64,000 bases of DNA from Eonycteris spelaea (lineage: Eukaryota; Chordata; Mammalia; Chiroptera; Pteropodidae), in NCBI GenBank assembly GCA_003508835.1, contig PUFA01000062.1, positions 3,565,001 to 3,629,000 of the forward strand. Reading direction: 5' to 3'. Of this stretch, positions 35,596-47,823 are shown piece by piece; position 1 is the first letter of the stretch, and each line of letters starts with the position of its first letter. Below the pieces are notes generated by a model. The model did not search any database. It saw only the letters and a list, made by a program, of their open reading frames with translations, and was not told the origin of the DNA. A program made the translations under genes and the position numbers.

Positions 35596-36034
35596 TCTAG
35601 ACCAATTTTAAGCTATTGACTTCCTGTGTGCAGTAATTGACAGGAAGTATACAAAGTAGTCTGGATTTCTCCTGTGTTTCTCTGTATAAAAATATGGATA
35701 GAAGCACACATTTTCTACTTAGATAATAGTGGATTTTTTAACTTTCTAGCAATTTTATAATGAATGAAAGTCCATTCGTATCATGAATATCATCTTGGAA
35801 AACTAATGCTTGTTCGAATTTACAAATTCCATTTATAATCCTTCCTCTTGATTTTTATTCCATTAATTATTGAGTCATTTGACTTTATTTAGTTACCGTA
35901 TTAACCAAGTCCACCATATCCAAAGGAAGTAGAATTCTTTACATAATAACAAACAATATCTTTTGCCATTAGTGCTTCAATCTATGACCTGACCAGTGAT
36001 CTTGGAAGCATAAGGGATGAAAAAGAGAGCACCA
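35596..36034. other. Unassigned DNA
   Basis: No gene or named repeat is recognised. Confidence 0.4.
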
Positions 36035-36175
36035 TTGATTAGATCAATCACTTAATCAACAAGTATTAAGAGCTGTGAAGGAGACACAAAACCACAGATA
36101 ATTATCTCTGCTATCAAAGAGCTTATAGCCTTGTTAGAAATGTAGTATGTGCAAGAGGCAATTAGAGAATAAGAT
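36035..36175 (-). mobile_element. L2 3' end, antisense
   Basis: 'aatcaacaagtattaagagc' to 'atcaaagagcttatagcctt' matches the order of the antisense L2 tail. Confidence 0.45.
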
Positions 36176-36204
36176 AGTATATAACGAAGAGTTTAATTGG
36201 GGTG

Positions 36205-36300
36205 GGGGTGCAGCCTCAGTTTCATTTGCTGTAAACTAAAGAGTTAGCCAAGATGGGCTCTAAGATTACCTTCAGAAGTATGATCTTATAAAAAGTACAG
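36205..36300 (+). mobile_element. MIR-family fragment
   Basis: 'gcctcagtttcatttgctgt' and 'gggctctaagattaccttca' resemble the 3' half of a MIR-type element. Confidence 0.5.
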
Positions 36301-37313
36301 TGAGAAGGTAAGACCTTAAAGAAGTAATTTATGTCTCTTTCAACTATATTTCTCTTCTCTAGCTTACTCCCATCTCACTCTGAATATTGAGAACTCTTTA
36401 TAAGGTCATTGCTAAGATGTATAATTTAATTGCTTGTACCTCATGATTACAAATATAAAATCTCTTGGCAAACAAATATGACATCAACTAAAATGGAATA
36501 ACATGTAACTAAAAATCGTGTCTAAAATTCTTTAATGTTATTATTTTTGTTGAAAATAGTCATATATATTTTCAATGAAAGCAAAAGTTCTAAAACACTA
36601 AAAACAATGTCTGGTTAGGTTTGAATCTCATTAATTAGAAAGCAAGCAGTTGGTTATCTGTGTTATGCAGATGTAAAGCAGTTACTAAAATTCAAAGAAG
36701 TACACATTGCAGGTAAGGCATTTGCATATCACATTCTTCTTTAATCAACCATTGTGGAGATAATGAAGAATACAAGGGTTTGTTTAGGGTAGCTGCTTCT
36801 AAATATTTTGATGAGTTTAAAGAAAGAAATTAAAATTTAAGGTTGTAAATTCTTAGATTGAGATGATATCAGAAGACTGTTATCATTCATGGATGTAAAA
36901 AGGAATCATTACTTTTTCATCTTTAGTTGAAATTGCCTAAATATATTGTAAAGTCTGACTCTGAGTTGCTAAATTACAATATAAGTTATGTTCTGAAACT
37001 CTCAGATACTTATAAATTTTAGATCATTTATCAGTAAAGAGTGTGACCCCCAAATCGTAACAGGGGTATTACAAGGATTCAAATAAACCCAAGTAATTCA
37101 CATTGCAACCTATACTACAAAGCTGGTCATGCTTTGTTTGAATATTTTATAAATACTTCGCCTAATAACAAATGGCAGTTTTTCTGAAATTTTTTTCAAG
37201 GCCTGTAATCTCACTTACCTAATTGTGACAATCTGTTATAGAAAGCAGTAAGGGTGAGGCAGAAGCAGAGGGTCGATTCTCAAAGTCCCCCTCCTACTTC
37301 TAGGTTATCACAG
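36301..37313. other. Unassigned DNA
   Basis: No gene or named repeat is supported. Confidence 0.4.
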
Positions 37314-37314
37314 T

Positions 37315-37365
37315 TTTATTATTATTATTATTATTATTTTATTATATTATTATTATTATTATTAT
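37315..37365. repeat. (TTA)n microsatellite
   Basis: ATT/TTA units are interrupted twice by short T or TA changes. Confidence 0.95.
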
Positions 37366-37569
37366 CTCCTAGCTCAAATCTACATGTCCTATTAGGTCAT
37401 CATGTAATCGCCATTTCCACTGCACAGCAGTGAATTATTTAGTCACGTCTTAACTCCAATGTCAACAGCTACTCCAAAGTTTCTCTTTTCTGAAGAACAT
37501 AAACCCAATTTCCGGCACCAGACATGTAACAATTTATCTAGCAAATACAGAATTCCAGAGGCAATTGTT

Positions 37570-38800
37570 TTCATCTCTCAATAACAATGGTATAACTCCA
37601 CTGCATCATCATTTTTCTGGTTCTTTGTTCTAATTTACTATCAGGGACCCTGGACATCTCACCATTGCATAGGGTATCACGCTGATCCATTCTATTAGCA
37701 TCTATGTGTTACTATGAGCTAGTGGCAGGAAATGATTATAATCTACATGTCTAAGTAAGACCCATGAGTGCAAGAGGACGAGAATTGCATGTCACAAAAA
37801 TTCTGAAGCTTGTGGAGAGCCACTAGTGTGCAACATGTAAAATAATCTTCTCACACATTGGAGAACACTGTCAAGACTTTGAATCAACTAACATTCAGAA
37901 AACAGCATGATGTTTGATTTCCTTAGGTTCAAAGACAATTTAAATCATGTTTTTATAACCCACTTACTGAGTATCTCTTACGGGTACAAACTTCAAGAAG
38001 GTCATAAAGAAAAAGCCAACTCTTCAGCTTGTCCAGGTTGCAGCCTACTCAAGTGGGCCTTACAGCCCAGCAGATATAATGATGTTTGAAGATTAAAAAA
38101 TATATGAGACTGGAAATGCCTGATAGCAAAATCAGAGCCCAGGTCTTTTAGATTCCAGAGAGGAAAGCTTCTGTGGTAATCATTATTCTGCCAGTATGCT
38201 TCTGGAGAAGGTTGAACAACTGACTATGAGACACCTAGTAACAACATGTCTTGGGCTGCCTATCATTAACCAGGTGTTCTTCACAAAGCTGTAGAGCTGG
38301 AGGTAGGCAGCAGCAGCCCATCATGAAATTGACATTGTTTGTACAAGGTCAACCTCAAGTATTTTTAAAAATCACAAGAAAGTTGCTTGAGGAGGTGTCT
38401 TATACTGCATTGTACCTAATCGTGCTTCAATGACATCCTTTTCTTCACTTATGTCTGTAGCCTCATAGAGAATTCTCACAAAACCAGTCTATTAGTTTAC
38501 AGATATTTGAGAATGATATGCTTCCCCAGCCAGAAATAGATCATTCCAGCATTATAGCTGTATTCAGAAATGAGCTTTAAGGGCAAATCTTCTTATCAGG
38601 CAGAACCTTTAGCAATGGTTTTCTAGAAAGAGATATGGTCAGAGCAGAGACTCTTTACGATAATATTTTGGCCATGTGGTTAGGTAGAAGATCAGCGACA
38701 AGAAAAGTCTGAGGATTTTCTTAATCAGATTACTGATATACATCACAGGCAGGCAATAGACTGTCTCCATCCTAGGAATCATCTGAAGTTCTGGCTAGGA
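37570..38800 (+). mobile_element. Endogenous retrovirus L (ERVL) pol relic
   Basis: The order and wording follow the pol region of mammalian ERVL: the end of reverse transcriptase (about 37640-37720), the connection to RNase H (about 38020-38420) and the RNase H part (about 38440-38760). The best-kept block is at 38210-38330, around 'ttgggctgcctatcattaac'. Two short open pieces (37907-38089 and 38251-38433) lie inside it, but frameshifts and stops break the gene throughout and no protein is made. ERVL elements lack an envelope gene. Boundaries are soft, and no flanking LTR was recognised. Homologous text may continue to about 39460. Confidence 0.6.
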
Positions 38801-39460
38801 TTAACATGCCCGTGGTGTACTGCACATTAACCCATGCTCACAGGTTCTTCAGGAATGAAACTTTATATTACTCTGCTATGTACAAGACAGTGACTCACTG
38901 GGTGTTATGGCTGAGAGCACACAGAACATGGACTGGCTATTAGAGAAAGGCACTTACCATATTCTGACTCTGAATTCATTGTCATTTATAGAAATAAGGA
39001 CTATTGTCAGCATCCATGGTCTATACATTCATACATAAGAAAAACCATGAAAATGCTCCCTGTAATAAAAGGATTTCCGGTATAATGAAATTGACTCTCA
39101 TCTTCCATCCAGTCCCTATTTTCAAATGGAGTGGAAATATAGTTCTTTGCTTCTGCACATACGGAAGGGTGAGATACAAGAGGTAGAAAGGTAAGGCCTA
39201 GTAAGAAAGCAGAATGCAGCTTCATCTCAAAAAGCATGAGATGGAGGGTGAGTTCCTCTATACTTAGTGTTCCCCTGACTCAATATTCCCATGTCAGGAT
39301 GACTGGAATCACCACTAAAGTCCTGAAAAGTACAGTCTGGGACATGACGCAAATCCTCCCTGTTGATATTTAAGGCAGAATAGACACCACTGCCAGGTGG
39401 TCTAACACAGTGGTGGTAGGACATATTTGGCTTGCACAGTTGAACCCAGTGGATCTAACC
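38801..39460 (+). mobile_element. Possible continuation of the ERVL internal region
   Basis: The composition stays like that of the pol relic upstream and unlike the AT-rich flanks, but I cannot align blocks securely. Open frames at 39004-39186, 39007-39237 and 39227-39424 are short and lie on both strands. Confidence 0.3.
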
Positions 39461-40185
39461 TGCAGTATAGGTTCATTCTAGTCGATTCATTAACTTCATC
39501 CAATCCCACATTTTATGTGACTGAATGTTTTGAATTTCACTAATTCTTCCTCTTTCCCCACACCTTTTTATATAGTTGTATGACCATGGTTAAGTTTATT
39601 ATTTAGTACATAGATTATAAGATAATGAGGCAAGACTAGCTCAATTAGGAAAATAATGAACTTATCAGAGATAATGCAGTAGGAAATAGAACTTTGTGTC
39701 CACCCTTTGAGAGGAGGTAAGACATTTTTATTTCTATTCATCACAGTTGTATGATAGGTGGGAGAATGTTGTTACTCTTCTTGTCGTCATTAAGCTTACT
39801 TCTAATAAGAACTATGTACATAGATATTAGAGCCCAAAGGGATGGACTATTCATCTCCCTTGTCATGCTGTCTTGTATTGAAAAGGCCAAAAAGCTAAAT
39901 GCCATTTCCTAGGCTTTTTCGGTGGTAGGTCGTGGCAGTGACTAGGTCCTGCCAATCTAATGTCACCATTTGAGATTGACAAAGTGAAGAAGGGCCATAC
40001 ATCTGAAATATCAATTATTTCTGCTGAAAGCTATAGCAGGAAGGTATTTGATTTTTCTTTTCAACATTAGCAATGGACTAGCATCTTGTCGACTTGGTAG
40101 GTATGAAAGGCAGGCTCTAGGAAATCCACTGGTTGGAGTAAATTATGTCGGCATGGCATGGTTATGGAGCTGGTAGAGATAGCAA
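39461..40185. other. Unassigned DNA
   Basis: No gene or named repeat is recognised. Confidence 0.35.
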
Positions 40186-40330
40186 TTTACCTATTCAATT
40201 CACTGAAAAAAATATCCATTTAGCACCTATCACATTCCAGACACTCATTCTGATCCATGCATGGGATGTACCAGGGAACAGAGCTCACCATGATTCTTGT
40301 CCTTATGGAGTTGACATACCAACAGTGGCT
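40186..40330 (-). mobile_element. L2 3' end, antisense
   Basis: 'tccatttagcacctatcaca', 'ttccagacactcattctgat', 'gtaccagggaacagagctca' and 'ttgtccttatggagttgaca' follow the antisense L2 tail order. Confidence 0.6.
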
Positions 40331-40579
40331 TCCTGATCTAGTGGCTGATACAGCATATCCTTAATAGGGACAGTGAGAGTGCTTTTGGGGGGCAGGGAGG
40401 TCCTGATTGTAGAAAATAATAGCAGTTCTTTATGGCCTGGCTTTTTGGTATGACTGTGAGAACCATTTCTGAAAGCCCAACTGAAAGTCTTTCTCCAGTC
40501 TTCCCAGAGATGTATAAGTTAAATAGCACCTTATTTTAAATTCCTTCTTGCTCAAACTATATGGAGAGAATTATACTCT

Positions 40580-40935
40580 CAGCAAAGGGTCGCTGACCAA
40601 TAGCATCATCTTCTTGGTATACTCATTTATTCCCACCTTGGCCACCTTGAGAGCCCCACACATTCTTTAATGTTTATCCACCTGAAATGTCACCTCTGAT
40701 CTCTGACCCTTTTCTGTTCCCCATGCAATAACTTTATACTCTGAACTTTTATAGCAATTTATACATGGTTCTTTTACAGGGCTTATTAAACTATGTGACT
40801 TGGTTGTCTCTACTGTTATCCGTTCCCACACAACACATAGGACAGGGACTTGGTCTTATTTACCTTTTACCTCTGACTACTGACAGTGTCAAATTATAGT
40901 CACCCATGTTTAATTTACTTATATATAATAAATAA
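40580..40935 (+). mobile_element. L2 LINE 3' end
   Basis: 'ctgaaatgtcacctctgatc', 'atagcaatttatacatggtt', 'cacataggacagggacttgg' and 'tcttatttaccttttacctc' are in L2 3' order over about 350 bases, and the copy is diverged. Confidence 0.65.
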
Positions 40936-43900
40936 ATCATAAATATTCTCATTACAAAATGTTTTTCAGTGCATTTATACCCTTCTTTGTCATATAGATT
41001 TATTCGTATCATTTTAAACATATATAAAATTATCATTGAATTTTAGGTTTAGGAATAACATCAAAAATTAAATAGCCAAAATTCTTTTTCCAGCTAAGAA
41101 TTTTCAGGCCAGAATGATGTGGATTCTTGTTCTGTGTATAGTATTATTTTGTTTTACTCTATAGTTACTGATAATAGATTAGCTTAACCTTGATCTAGTT
41201 TATAATATCAGTGAAAACATGTACTACCCTTGAAGCTTCTCAGAGCTCCCATACTTTGCAGGTGACAGGATAATTAGTGACTGAATAGTTTCTTGTACTT
41301 CCTTAAAAGTTCATTTATGGAGATTTGTAATGCAAAAGTGGGGTGTTCTCCATTTAGAGCAAGCACTTTTGTCAGCAAATAGGTTCATGGACACTAAATA
41401 AACTGTCAAATATTTGATTCTGATTTCATAAATTATATATCACTCTCTTCTGCATGATAATTTTTCTCTGGAAGGTGCAAAAATGATTCTAAAATGTGAA
41501 CACATGTACTTTTATTTATAAAATTGAAATGCAAACCAGTTAGGTCATCAACACTGTATTAAAAGAGCTTATTGTACAGGTTTTTCTTTTAACACTTAAC
41601 ATACTTTATTGTAAGCAGGTTGTCCTATCCTTTACAATCATTCAAGGAAGAGGAAAACTTTGTTTCTCTATATTAATTCTTTGTCATAGCTGCCCAGTTC
41701 TCTTCCCAAAATCACTTCATACGGCATGGAGTATCTGTAGTACAGGCATGTTAGCACTTTGAAATGACCCCAATTAACAAACTTGACAACTGCTTCAGCA
41801 AATATTGTCAAGAGTGGAAAAGGTTCGTTTTTAAGTGGTACTTCTGAGAAGTGTGAACTCATAATGAAAAACACACTCACATAATCACTTATGAATAAAC
41901 CGTATTGGAAATTAGTCCTACACAAGTTAGATATAAAACACTGTTTTTTTACAGAGTACACACATGTGAACTCTAAGGAGTGTAATATGATGCTGCTTCA
42001 TGTTGACAGTTGTGGTTGACGAGCAGGTGCTGTGAATGAAGACCAATGACTATGAAATACAGTTGTTCAGGAAGAGCTTCGAATGAACTTCAGTGCCAAT
42101 GATCCCTACAGCTTAGAACAGTAAAAGTGAGCTATAAGACTATTCTTGATGTACATTCAAAGACATTGCAAACCTATGCAACAATGAAAAACAGGAATCA
42201 AATTTAGGATTTCAATACTCAGCTCACTCAATCTTTCTGTTAAATTTCTCAAGTGAGTTAAGAGTAGATAATAAGCCATTTTAGGATAAATTTTATACAT
42301 CTCAGGGAGTAATACAACTTTTTACATCTTAGACTAGCTAAAGCAAAAAAACAAGAATTTTTTTTTTTCCTACAAGCTAACTTGATTACCATTATTTGTT
42401 CATCATAAATCACGGCTTCCCTATCTCTTAACACTCGTATTGGTGAACTAGGTACTATAAGCAATTAATGCGTTAACTTGATTCATTAATGCAGAGAATA
42501 TTCACAATTTTCTACCTTGGAAGAGACTGATTCTGTCATCACTTTAATAGAACTCTGCTGGAAATCAAACACAATTTTTATTCTAGGGAATGATTACTGT
42601 GTCCTGTTTAATTCTCCCCTAACAAATGTCAGCACTAATGTATTACAGATTATTCAGTCAATTTGATGGTTCCAGGTGAAAGAAAGGAACACAAATCTCT
42701 TCTTTTAGTGTAAAAAGGGTCAGCTGGATGACTTCCCCTGCAGGAGCCGAGATGAGGCTTGACATGAATCAATCAAGAAGGCTCAATTTTACAGTTATAG
42801 TGCCTAATGCCTAAACATGAGCGTACGGGTGAAAATTAGCACCCGATTATGAGCATACATGATCTTCCCCTGGAAGACAATAATATTGGCATTAAGCTTC
42901 TCAAGAGGGAAGATGCTTCTGGTTTTTAATATGTCTTAAATTATGTCAGGAAAAACACTGGAACATCACACAAAAGCCACAGTCAGTGTCTATTGCTATC
43001 TCATAAAGCTGGAGATCTTTACAACAATATTGACACAGGAGCAGGCAAGCAAATGTCAGCCAATATAACATATGAAATACTTAACGTAACCAATTTTCAG
43101 CTGTCAATCAGCAGGGAATAATGACTGATGCAAGGAATCAATACACCACAATTGAATTCCAGCTCACAAACTTGTTTCGTTCTGTGCTATAAAAGACTGT
43201 CAAATGTCACACCCCAAGAGATGCAACAGGATTCCAAAGATTTATTTATTTCAAGCGCTGAAGTCTATTAGCAATAGTGCTCTTTTGCTATTGGAAATAG
43301 AACTTCGATGACATTAAATTTTCAGAAATGACAACTAGCTTTTCTGACAAATTAATGATAGGACTTCCTTGGTCTCATATTTATTTATTTTTTGCCAACA
43401 TGAAGTACAATTATACTCAACCAATTCTAAGGATTTCAGAAAGCAAATATTTGACATAATTTGTCAAGTAAACTGCTTACAGAGACAACTATTCTTAAAC
43501 AAGTCATCCTATACATGTCAATAAATGGAAATTACATATGACAAATCCTGAGCTTATGTTAAATCTAAACCTTAATATTATGTAAATGCTTGATAGTAAA
43601 TTAAATCTGTAACTTTTGTCTCCTTCAAAGAATATTAAATTTTACTCTACTGCCCTATGAACTTTAAGAAAAAATAGTAAATCTGTGTTAAAAAATCTGT
43701 TATCTAGAATACAAGTAACTTTTTTTCATTCCATACCAGCAATTCTGGAGTTGTTTAAAGTTATTTTTTTAACAAAACATTTTGGTATTCATCAAGCATA
43801 GCATTTTTAAAAATGTAACTTTGATAAGATGTAGTAACTAGAGAGCTTTTATAAATGGGGAGAAAAAGAAAACAGATAATTGCTATCTACCCCTCCCTAG

Positions 43901-46507
43901 ATATTCCCACAGGAAATTTATTCAGCTCAATTATTTCATATCTTGCTAAATATTTGTCATAAAGCAAAAAGGGAAAATGTAAAGTATTGCTTTTATAAAA
44001 GAAAGAAAAATAGGTCAATGGTGGTCCTAGGAAGCATTCCTTTTTTCCTTTTTGGGACAGGAAAATGTAAGTCACATACTCTTCTAAGTCAAATAAAGAA
44101 ATTCCTCAAGATTCAATTATAGGTGGTATAAATGTAGGCATTTTCCACCATTGCAATAACTATTAATAAGACAAATCAAAGCCTGAAACTCTTTGGGCAA
44201 GGGCTCATAGGGGCATACACTAAAGGCACACAATTATCACCAGTACTCTTATTTGGTAAAACACTCTCCTTGTAGCTTTTTTCTAGGCTCTTTTCACACA
44301 AAGTGCCAATACGCTGGGACCATGTATTGGAAGGACTTGACACTACAGGGCTGATGCCTAGAGCAGATTTTATGATCTCATGACAACGCCCGTTATAAAG
44401 TCATCTGACTTAGTATTAAATGTTTTTTTTTAAAATTATTATTTTCAGATGTATTTGGCATAAAAAAATGATTGAAAAAAAAGCCAAAAAAATAAAAAGC
44501 AACCAAATGGGAATATGTTTGCTTGAACAGGCCAGAGAAACATCTCCTTTTTTTAAAATGGGAACAAAATACTGTTAAGGCAGAGTTACTCATGTGGTTG
44601 AGTGGGCTGATTAAACCCAGAGAGAACATCTTGGGCAGAACTGAGGTATTCTTCATTTGTTCTTCACTGAAAATGATAACATTGAACTGTAAAAGTTGAG
44701 ATTGAAAAGCCACTAGTGTGCTGTCTAATTTCAGCTGCAGAAGCTGCTGTGCTCTCTTGGTGACTTTATGAGGGAATGAGATTATAGGTCACAAGAGCTT
44801 CTTTATTTCCCACCTGTAGCTTCTCAGAACATTTTATTAAGGATTTTCCCATCTTCTTTCTCTGACCTAGAAGGGTTGAAATCCTAACAGTAGTTACAGG
44901 ACCTTGACCAAAATGATATTAACATAGATTAGTGATTCTGAAATAAAATATTATTTTATTAGAACTTTATTTATGAATAGTCCACTAATAGTTTACAGTG
45001 CTCATAAGACAAACTTGATATGTCATTATGTAAATAGAAAGGACACTTAATGCTGTTAAACAATTAGCCCTTCATGTTTGCTTCACAGAAAATCACACCA
45101 AGCCATTGTTATTTGAGGTTTAATGTTAATTTGGAAAACAAACATGAAGAAGAGTAGCCCATAAATACCATCTTGACGTGTGGTTGCTTTCTGGCTTGTT
45201 TAGATATATATGTTTTTAATTGCTCTCTCACTGACTAGATCACCAAAATAAAACTCGGGAAGAAGATGAAGATTTTAAGTGCACGTATAGTGGACACTCT
45301 TATCGGAGAATAGAAATTCTTTCCAAGAATTGTTTTTGAGATGAATGTATGATTTTTTGTCTGGATAGTTTTGAAGAGTAATGAGATAATATTTGTGGAG
45401 CACTTGGAGAGCAAGAAAAGGTGCTAGTACCCAGTACTATCAATGGTCTTCACTTAGAGATATATTTACCTGAATAAATGTAAACAGAATAGAACAAGAA
45501 CATCCTGTTTCCGCTCTGGTAGACTAAAAATTAGAGGCAACATATGAGTCATTGGAATGACTGAGGTTTATATTTTCCTAATATTGCTTTATTCCAAAGC
45601 CAAAGCTTCTTCTTCTTCTTTTATTAAGAAACTGAATTTATTTTTCCAGACGTTATCATGTTAATCCTAAATCAATTTAGATCCAGATACAGTCAAGTTA
45701 AACTATCTGGAGGTTTTTATGGTTCTTAGATTTAATTCCTAAAATTGTTGACTCATACTTTTATTATTATTAGGCAAATCGATTGTAGAGTCCACTTTAT
45801 TTTTTGCTGTTAGTAAAATTTGAAAAAGAAATTCTATTTGTTCTGCAGTCGGAGGATTTGAGAACACTTTGAAAATAATTGTGTTTATATGAAACAGATC
45901 AAAAAGAGTCAATCTGATGTTTTCAGCTGTCTTAATGACAAAATCAAATTGTCTTTACAGCTGATTCAATCAATAGTGGAGAAATCGGTTGATATGACAA
46001 GGGGTGATTAGAAAGAAAACCAGTGAATTCAGTACAGCTAGCCTGTTTATCTAAGAACCAAATATCTAATGTACTATTTATATTGAGTCTTTCTCTACTC
46101 TGTATTTTTTCTTATGGATATAAATAGAAGTCCAGTAGAGAAACAAGCACTTATTACATAGGCTGTCTTTGATTATTAAAATGGGTCAGATTGAGAAATC
46201 ACCAAATTTTTGCTGAAATTTAACTTATTAAAATTTGGATGCATGTGTTAATAGAAGCATCAGATGAGAAAGTTTGGAAATAAATAATGACAGTACAAAT
46301 ATATGTCAAAAATATGTATTTAACCTAAAAAAGGTGAGTATTCAATATTAGTTAATTTTATTTTAGATCTTTTCTCTGGGTTCCCTTTATTATCTGTTTT
46401 TTTTTTTGTATAATTATAGGGAAATTCAAATATTATAGTCTGTTCCATCTTCTAAGAGTTTTGCAGAATTGAAATACAAATACAAATGTCAAACTGAGTA
46501 GACCCAA
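40936..46507. other. Repeat-poor unique block of about 5.5 kb
   Basis: Apart from short T/A runs I recognise no interspersed repeat here, which stands out in a window otherwise packed with relics. Open frames (41668-41961, 42258-42464, 43887-44075, 44393-44713) show no domain and several end in poly-K or poly-F, so no gene is called. Sub-blocks at 42620-43330, 44700-45170 and 45850-46040 have the balanced, homeobox-site-rich texture typical of conserved non-coding elements. Conservation is not testable here. Confidence 0.4.
43095..43125 (-). promoter_or_regulatory. Candidate PBX/MEIS (TALE homeodomain) composite site
   Basis: CTGTCAATCA at 43101-43110 is, on the minus strand, TGATTGACAG, the decamer bound by PBX with MEIS/PREP partners. 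It sits within a repeat-free island. Occupancy is inference. Confidence 0.4.
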
Positions 46508-46949
46508 TGTTATGAGCTGAATTATGTCCCCAAAAAGATTTGAAGTCATAACCCCTGGTCCTGTAACTTTTTTTTTTTGAAATAAGATTTTTAAAGATGA
46601 TCAAGATAAAATAAGATCATTAGGGTGGGGCCTAATCCATATGATTGTGTCTTTATAAAAAGAAGAAATTTGAACACAGATAGACACACAAGGAAAACCA
46701 CATGAACATGAAGGCAGAGATCAGGGTGATGAGTCTTTGCCCAAAAGAACACCAAAGATTCCAGAAAAACCACTAAAAGCTAGAAAAACAGCATGGAGCA
46801 AATCCTCCCTCACAGTCCTTAGAAGGAGTTAACCCTGCCGACACCTTGATCTCGAACTTCACTCCCAGAACCGCGAGACAGCTAATATCTGCTGTTTAAG
46901 CCACCCAGTTTGTAGTACTTTGTTATGACAGCCCTAGCAAAGTAATACA
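46508..46949 (+). mobile_element. MLT1-type solo LTR (ERVL-MaLR), 442 bp
   Basis: It starts 'tgttatgagctgaattatgt' followed by 'ccccaaaaagat', and ends with 'gctgtttaagccacccagtt', 'gtactttgttatgacagccc' and 'taataca'. It contains the 'ttagggtggggcctaatcca' and 'ctgccgacaccttgatctcg' blocks in order. The termini are TG...CA. Flanks read 'cccaa' and 'cctaa', a 5-bp target duplication with one change. No internal region is attached, so the provirus recombined to a solo LTR. A T10 run at 46569-46578 is a later expansion. The exact subfamily is not resolved. Confidence 0.85.
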
Positions 46950-47763
46950 CCTAATAATCACAGACCAACATATACTTTCAAACTTTTACCTTTTAGCTTT
47001 TGATTTATAATAAGAAAACAACGGATAAAATCATCTAAAAAGCTTTAAGTCTCCTGTAAATTGCATCTTTTTTTTTTGAACATGTGTCTGGGGTGATGGG
47101 GTAGCCCCATTGTGTTTGAAAATCTGATATATAGGACATAACCTCTGGATTCCAGAACACTTAGGCCTTGTGCTGATTAGGATTCTATGCATTCTTGGGC
47201 AGTATTATACTGGTATTCTTTAAGGAAGAGAGAGGGAAAATTTCTTCCTTGAGACTTGATATTGGAAATATATTTCTTTCTTAACTGCTTTATTGATAAT
47301 GTCAAAATAGAACAAAGATCTCCACCAAAATGCTGCGACAAAGCTGAGTGAGTCAGATAGCCTACGAGATATGTATAGCTCCTTTTGTCCCCTTTTCAAG
47401 GAAACTGAGTCATCCGAGTCAGAATTACCTTGGAAAACAATATAGCCAAACGATTTTGTTTTTACCTATGAAAATGAGCCTATTTGACTGTTAAGTACCT
47501 AATACCAATGCCTTGATGGAATTGATTTATTCCTCCTATAAAAATATTTTCCCTCCAACACTAAATACATGTTAAAATTAAACTACTGAAAAAGAAATAT
47601 ACAGATAAAAGGAATATTTCCTCATAGGTTGATATTTTTTTCAATCTTATCATAGGAACACTGTATAAATTTATTTAATATTAGACCCTCCTATGAATTT
47701 ATACATCATTAAATGCTGTGGAAAATGTGAAGTCTACTATAATTTAAATAAGATACTAAAACA

Positions 47764-47823
47764 TTCTCTCTCTCCCTGTCTCTATGTCTGTCTGTCTGTC
47801 TCTCTCATTCTCTCTTTCTCTTT
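47764..47823. repeat. (TC)n/(TGTC)n low-complexity tract
   Basis: TCTC runs flank four or more TGTC units. Confidence 0.9.

Noticed and set aside
37907..38433. Two 60-codon frames as possible small genes
   Set aside because: They are open pieces of a frameshifted ERVL pol relic.
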